DNA from: JBAUHN01 sp049680295
Lineage (GTDB): Bacteria; Pseudomonadota; Alphaproteobacteria; Rhodobacterales; Rhodobacteraceae
DNA: 26,069 nt
Assembly: GCA_049680295.1 (NCBI GenBank)
Contig: JBAUHN010000304.1
Location: 1 to 26,069 of the forward strand
Direction of reading: 5' to 3'
The notes beneath the pieces were generated by a model, which saw only the letters and a program-made list of their open reading frames with translations, ran no database searches and was not told the DNA's origin. Shown here piece by piece: positions 22,206 through 26,069 of this stretch (its first letter is position 1; every line of letters begins with the position of its first letter). The translations under genes and the position numbers were made by a program.

Positions 22206-24233
22206 TTAGACGGCGATCTTGCCGCCACCCTGCTTGGTGACAACCAGCACTGAGGGGCGTGGCGGCATCGCGGGATCAAAATCAGGCCACCGGGTTGCCG
22301 GGTCCTCAAATGTGCTATCGCGTTCAAACCCTTTGAGGTCCTTGGTGCCATCCGTGCCGGGGTGTTGGACGGCCAGAAACAGCGTCTCCATATCGGCGGT
22401 GAAATAGGGGCCGCATAATTCGCCGCCGACGGGGCAGCGGAAAAACAACCGGGATGTGCCGCGCATGTCGCCTTCGGTTTCCAGCCCGTAAAGCCCGTCG
22501 GATTTTCCGGTTTTGCCCCAGTTGGACCCTTGATCGGTTGATATCCACAGCCGCCCGTCCGCGTCGATGGCACAGTTGTCCGGTGATCCGAACCAACCGT
22601 TTTGCGAGGTGTCCGGGTTCCATTGTGCGCCGACGTCTTCGATTGTCGGATCACCGCATTTGACAAGGATCGACCACTTCCCGGTCTCGGACGCGTGATT
22701 GCCACCGTCTTCCTTGATCTCGATGATATGCCCGAAGCTGGACTTGGCACGCGGGTTGGCTGCGTCCACCTGATCTTCATCCCGCCGTGTGTTGTTGGTC
22801 AGCATAATATAGGCCGTGCCATCGCCGCGTGGCTGCGCGTCTTCGGGCCGGTCCATTGGCGTGGCCCCCAACAGATCTGCCGCGATTCGCGCATCAATCA
22901 TCACGTCGCCCTGATCGTTGAATCCATTTTGTGGCGTCAGCGGCCCGGTGCCATACACCAAAGGCAACCAGTGAACAGTGCCGTCCGCATCAAAACGGGC
23001 TACATAAAGCGTGCCATCGCTCAGCAGGTCAGAATTGGCTGACGGATCATCGGCAACCCGGCCCGCAGAGACGTATTTGTACTGATAATCAAACCGATTG
23101 TCGTCACCCGAATAAATCACCAGCCTGCCATCGCTTGAGGTTGTGGTCTCGGCACCTTCGTGGCGAAACCGGCCCAATGCCGTGTGTTTGATCGGCTTGG
23201 CATCGGGATTGCGCGGATCAACCTCGACGATCCAGCCAAAGCGATTGGGCTCATTAGGGGTTTTGTCGATGTTAAACCGGTCGTAATGCTGCCCCCATGC
23301 ATACCAGCGCCCCGGAACCCCGTAGCGTTTGAATTGCGCAGCCTCGGGTTGACCTGACAGATCGGGGTTGCCTTCGCCATCCAGCCTATCTGTCCAAAAG
23401 TACCCGTGAAAGTTTTCTTCGGCCATCAGATAGGTGCCCCAGGGCGTCATGCCGCCCGCACAATTGTTCAGCGTCCCGATTATGGTCATTCCGTCCGGGT
23501 CGGCATCGGTTTTCAGCCGTGCGTGCCCGGCGGCAGGGCCATCAACGGCCATTTCCGTGTTGAGCGGCGTGATGCGGCGGTTCATGGGGCTGTCGCGCTG
23601 AACCGCCCATGTGCCGGACGCATCTTTGGCGATCTCGACGACGCTGCCACCATGGGCGGCCATTTCGATGTCGATCAGGTCTTTGGTCATGCCGGTAAAG
23701 TCGACCTTGTCCTGTCGGCCCAGTCCGGGAAACATCACCTCTTCGTTGGTGTATTCGTGGTTCACGCACAGCAATCCACGGGTGCCGTCCGCATCCAGCG
23801 GGGTAAAGCCGACATAATCGTTGTTATAGCCGAATTGTTGCAGCTGAGCGGCGGCCGTCTGGTTCATCACATCAAATTCCGGCGCTGCCGCCGTGATCGG
23901 ATCGCCCCACCGCAGCAAAATCTGCGCGTCATACCCCTCTGCGATATGATGCGTGTCGTCATTGCCCCATGTCAGTTCTTCAAAGACATAGCGACTGCCC
24001 TGCGTCCCGGCGTGGCCCCGTTTGGGGGCAATCAATGCGGTGGTCCCGAAAAGCGCGGTGGTTGCGGAAACGCCCAACATCCCAGCCAACATATCGCGAC
24101 GGCCAAAGCGGGCGTTGATGACATCGCCGATGGTGCGTTCAAGATGTGGGTTTGTCGGAATATCGTCAAATAATTCAAACGCTTCCGCCTTATTTCCGAT
24201 CTTTGGGTTGCGGGCGATTTCTTTACGGTCCAT
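22206..24233 (-). CDS. phoX: Tat-exported PhoX alkaline phosphatase
   Basis: This 675-residue protein belongs to the PhoX family (DUF839), calcium/iron-dependent phosphatases that release phosphate from organic phosphoesters in the periplasm or outside. FGRRDMLAGMLGVSATTALFG (about residues 43-63) is a twin-arginine signal located unusually far in, as is common for PhoX. LNNCAGGMTPWGTYLMAEEN contains the Cys that ligates iron and a metal-ligand Glu region. GNDDTHHIAEGYD and SDGRLVIYSGDD also fit the family. CAGGAGC about 8 bases upstream supports the ATG at 24233 over the one at 24254. Its promoter carries a Pho box, so expression on phosphate starvation is expected. The gene is full-length and single. 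Confidence 0.95.
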   Translation of the reverse strand: MDRKEIARNPKIGNKAEAFELFDDIPTNPHLERTIGDVINARFGRRDMLAGMLGVSATTALFGTTALIAPKRGHAGTQGSRYVFEELTWGNDDTHHIAEGYDAQILLRWGDPITAAAPEFDVMNQTAAAQLQQFGYNNDYVGFTPLDADGTRGLLCVNHEYTNEEVMFPGLGRQDKVDFTGMTKDLIDIEMAAHGGSVVEIAKDASGTWAVQRDSPMNRRITPLNTEMAVDGPAAGHARLKTDADPDGMTIIGTLNNCAGGMTPWGTYLMAEENFHGYFWTDRLDGEGNPDLSGQPEAAQFKRYGVPGRWYAWGQHYDRFNIDKTPNEPNRFGWIVEVDPRNPDAKPIKHTALGRFRHEGAETTTSSDGRLVIYSGDDNRFDYQYKYVSAGRVADDPSANSDLLSDGTLYVARFDADGTVHWLPLVYGTGPLTPQNGFNDQGDVMIDARIAADLLGATPMDRPEDAQPRGDGTAYIMLTNNTRRDEDQVDAANPRAKSSFGHIIEIKEDGGNHASETGKWSILVKCGDPTIEDVGAQWNPDTSQNGWFGSPDNCAIDADGRLWISTDQGSNWGKTGKSDGLYGLETEGDMRGTSRLFFRCPVGGELCGPYFTADMETLFLAVQHPGTDGTKDLKGFERDSTFEDPATRWPDFDPAMPPRPSVLVVTKQGGGKIAV

Positions 24234-24319
24234 TGCATGCTCCTGATGCCACAAAGCGGGTCTGACGCTGGTGCCAGACCTTGGCTGTACTCAGTTTCAT
24301 CGGTGCAGTTAACATGCCG

Positions 24320-24337
24320 ATGACAAAACTATGACGA
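24320..24337 (-). promoter_or_regulatory. Pho box upstream of phoX
   Basis: On the minus strand the site reads TCGTCAT-AGTT-TTGTCAT: two 7-base half sites 4 bases apart, matching the CTGTCAT-N4-CTGTCAT layout bound by PhoB. It lies 87 bases before the phoX ATG, oriented toward it. TTAACT about 8 bases further on could be the -10 box. The layout is seen directly; PhoB binding is inferred. Confidence 0.75.
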
Positions 24338-24362
24338 ACTCATTATCAAAATTACAGCGGTG

Positions 24363-24372
24363 AAAGCGCTTT
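24363..24372. promoter_or_regulatory. LacI-family-type palindrome
   Basis: AAAGCGCTTT is a perfect 10-bp palindrome within TGAAAGCGCTTTTG, like the core of LacI/GalR-family operators. It lies in the phoX-clpP gap, about 104 bases before clpP and beyond the Pho box from phoX. No LacI-family gene is in the window. Confidence 0.25.
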
Positions 24373-24475
24373 TGATGAATGTGCCCCCCTTGCAGCCCCC
24401 TTATGCCGATACTAAGCTTTAGGTAACAGTTTCGCGGGTATGGTCCGGCGACGAAGGCAGCAGGCAGGCAAGAAA

Positions 24476-25108
24476 ATGAAAGATCCCATTGATACATACA
24501 TGAATCTCGTGCCCATGGTGGTGGAACAAACCAGCCGTGGCGAACGCGCTTACGATATTTTCTCGCGGCTGCTGAAAGAGCGGATTATCTTTCTGAACGG
24601 GCCCATCCACGACGGCATGTCGCAATTGATCGTCGCGCAATTGCTGCATCTTGAGGCGGAAAACCCGTCGAAAGAAATCAGCATGTACATTAATTCGCCC
24701 GGTGGCGTGGTGACCAGCGGACTGTCGATCTATGACACCATGCAATATATCCGCCCCAAAGTGTCGACATTGATTGTCGGGCAGGCCGCCTCGGCAGGGT
24801 CACTGCTGGCCGTGGCCGGCGAGGCGGGGATGCGGTTCTCGCTGCCTAATTCGCGGATCATGGTGCACCAGCCGTCAGGCGGGTATCAGGGTCAGGCGAC
24901 GGACATCATGATTCACGCCGAAGAAACCCGCAAACTTAAGCAAAAATTGAACGAGATTTATTCAAAACATACCGGTCAAACTGTGAAAGCCGTTGAAAAA
25001 GCGCTGGAGCGTGATAATTTCATGTCCCCCGAAGAGGCGCTTGAATGGGGTCACATCGACGAGATTGTCGAGAGCCGTGGTAAGGCCGACGAAGAAGATA
25101 AAAGCTGA
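24476..25108 (+). CDS. clpP: ATP-dependent Clp protease proteolytic subunit
   Basis: This 210-residue serine peptidase forms the proteolytic barrel of ClpXP and ClpAP, degrading misfolded and regulatory proteins, in Rhodobacteraceae likely including CtrA-type regulators. The catalytic triad is complete: Ser106 in GQAASAGSLL, His131 in MVHQPSGG and Asp180 in ERDNFMS. The end (EESRGKADEEDKS-like acidic tail) is charged as in other members. I choose the ATG at 24476 with AGGCAAG just before it; a frame extension to 24440 (MVRRRRQQAGKK) is basic and unlikely. clpX follows 132 bases downstream. Confidence 0.97.
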   Translation: MKDPIDTYMNLVPMVVEQTSRGERAYDIFSRLLKERIIFLNGPIHDGMSQLIVAQLLHLEAENPSKEISMYINSPGGVVTSGLSIYDTMQYIRPKVSTLIVGQAASAGSLLAVAGEAGMRFSLPNSRIMVHQPSGGYQGQATDIMIHAEETRKLKQKLNEIYSKHTGQTVKAVEKALERDNFMSPEEALEWGHIDEIVESRGKADEEDKS

Positions 25109-25240
25109 TCCATCTAACAGTGGCAATACCGCGATTTAGCGATTGTGGACCTGCCGGGGCTGCCTTAAGCTGGCCCAAATTCCGACATGAGCCTGTGCGA
25201 ACAGGGTGCCCAATGACACGCAAGACCTGAAAGGGTTGAC

Positions 25241-26069
25241 ATGGCTACCAACACGACCAGCGACAGCAAAAACACACTTTATTGCAGTTTTTGCGGGAAA
25301 AGTCAGCATGAAGTGCGCAAACTGATCGCTGGACCGACGGTGTTTATTTGCGACGAATGCGTTGAACTTTGCATGGATATTATCCGCGAAGAAACCAAGG
25401 CATCCGGTCTGAAAGCCACCGATGGTGTGCCAACACCGCGCGATATTTGCGGGGTTTTGGATGACTATGTGATCGGACAGGCGATGGCCAAACGGGTGTT
25501 GTCGGTGGCGGTGCACAACCACTACAAACGTCTCAACCACGCCCAAAAGGGCGGCGATATCGAACTGGCGAAATCCAACATCCTGCTGATCGGCCCTACG
25601 GGCTGCGGTAAAACATTGCTGGCACAAACATTGGCGCGGATTTTGGATGTGCCGTTTACCATGGCCGATGCCACCACACTGACCGAAGCGGGCTATGTGG
25701 GCGAAGATGTTGAAAACATCATCCTCAAGCTGTTGCAGGCGTCCGAATACAATGTCGAACGCGCGCAACGCGGCATCGTCTATATCGACGAGGTCGACAA
25801 GATCACCCGCAAATCGGAAAATCCGTCAATCACCCGCGATGTGTCGGGCGAGGGGGTGCAGCAGGCGTTGCTGAAACTGATGGAAGGCACCGTTGCCAGC
25901 GTGCCCCCGCAGGGTGGGCGCAAGCATCCGCAGCAGGAATTCCTGCAAGTGGACACCACGAATATCCTGTTCAGCTGTGGTGGGGCATTTGCCGGGCTTG
26001 AGAAAATCATTTCGGCACGCGGCAAGGGCAGCGCCATGGGGTTTGGTGCCGATGTGCGCGATGTTGAAG
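25241..26069 (+). CDS. clpX: ATP-dependent Clp protease ATPase subunit, 3' end outside the window
   Basis: 276 residues are visible before the window ends. The protein is the AAA+ unfoldase that recognises substrates and feeds them to ClpP. The N-terminal zinc finger has Cys15, Cys18, Cys37 and Cys40. The AAA+ domain shows GPTGCGKT (Walker A, 118-125), MADATTLTEAGYVGEDVENI, and IVYIDEVDK (Walker B, near 183-191). SENPSITRDVSGEGVQQALLK and PPQGGRKHPQQEF follow, as in all ClpX. GAAAGGG lies 6 bases upstream of the ATG. The sensor 2 region and the end of the gene are not in view. It is probably cotranscribed with clpP, but the 132-base gap may hold its own promoter. Confidence 0.98.
   Translation, partial: MATNTTSDSKNTLYCSFCGKSQHEVRKLIAGPTVFICDECVELCMDIIREETKASGLKATDGVPTPRDICGVLDDYVIGQAMAKRVLSVAVHNHYKRLNHAQKGGDIELAKSNILLIGPTGCGKTLLAQTLARILDVPFTMADATTLTEAGYVGEDVENIILKLLQASEYNVERAQRGIVYIDEVDKITRKSENPSITRDVSGEGVQQALLKLMEGTVASVPPQGGRKHPQQEFLQVDTTNILFSCGGAFAGLEKIISARGKGSAMGFGADVRDVE

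Noticed and set aside
23406..24173. 255-residue open frame on the plus strand opposite phoX
   Set aside because: Antisense to a full-length phoX, with no recognisable domain and no convincing start site.
24389..24417. Possible heat-shock (RpoH) promoter for clpP (CTTGCA, 17 bases, CTAAGC)
   Set aside because: The -10 part is a poor match, so this is too weak to call although clpP is often heat-regulated.
1..26069. Search for a CRISPR array, transposase, phage or toxin-antitoxin system
   Set aside because: No regular direct-repeat array or corresponding protein was seen; the window is mainly conserved chromosomal genes.

Overview
The window looks like a chromosomal segment of an alphaproteobacterium of the family Rhodobacteraceae (Roseobacter-like). 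The basis is overall protein character, moderately high GC, a CtrA-type site, a single-domain XylG, a Fur-family Zur with divergent znuA, and the carA/yqeY and clpP-clpX arrangements. Genus is not resolved. About 21 protein genes are supported. No rRNA, tRNA, CRISPR array, insertion sequence or phage gene was seen.

Layout. 1-1622 (-): the 5' portion of a membrane glycosyltransferase with an N-terminal MshEN-like (c-di-GMP-binding type) domain, preceded by a full CtrA-type site. 1713-3545: divergent carA (-) and a GatB/YqeY-domain gene (+). 3559-4041 (-): a DUF2244 membrane protein. 4042-4742: about 700 bp, AT-rich, apparently non-coding, ending in a hairpin leader. 4743-5282 (+): a small protein resembling a degenerate Hint domain. 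5521-8306: a secreted di-heme peroxidase (+) converging on an FG-GAP/ASPIC-UnbV protein (-), with their stop codons sharing CTAG. The ASPIC gene is translationally coupled (ATGA) to the ROK-family xylose repressor (8303-9565, -).

9769-16701 (+) is a complete xylose uptake and entry operon: xylF, xylH, xylG, xylB, xylA and a glucokinase-family gene. XylFGH imports D-xylose, XylA isomerises it to xylulose and XylB phosphorylates it. The last gene keeps most Glk motifs but lacks a conserved sugar-contact histidine. The divergent regulator and a control region of 203 bp with several inverted repeats explain regulation. A strong hairpin after xylF probably gives the binding protein a higher expression level than the permease and ATPase.

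16702-17053 contains a long imperfect inverted repeat that may be a small mobile or REP-like element. 17054-19072 (+) is kynA-kynU (tryptophan to anthranilate) without a recognisable kynurenine formamidase. 19084-22153 is the zinc uptake locus: zur-znuC-znuB (-) divergent from znuA (+), with a palindromic Zur-type site between them. 22206-24233 (-) is a Tat-exported PhoX alkaline phosphatase preceded by a well-formed Pho box. 24476 to the end (+) is clpP followed by a clpX gene that runs off the window.

Most of the window is conserved metabolic core. The less ordinary items are the MshEN-glycosyltransferase with a CtrA site, the degenerate Hint protein with its long leader, the peroxidase/ASPIC pair wired to the xylose repressor, the atypical sugar kinase, and the inverted-repeat element at 16782-16886.
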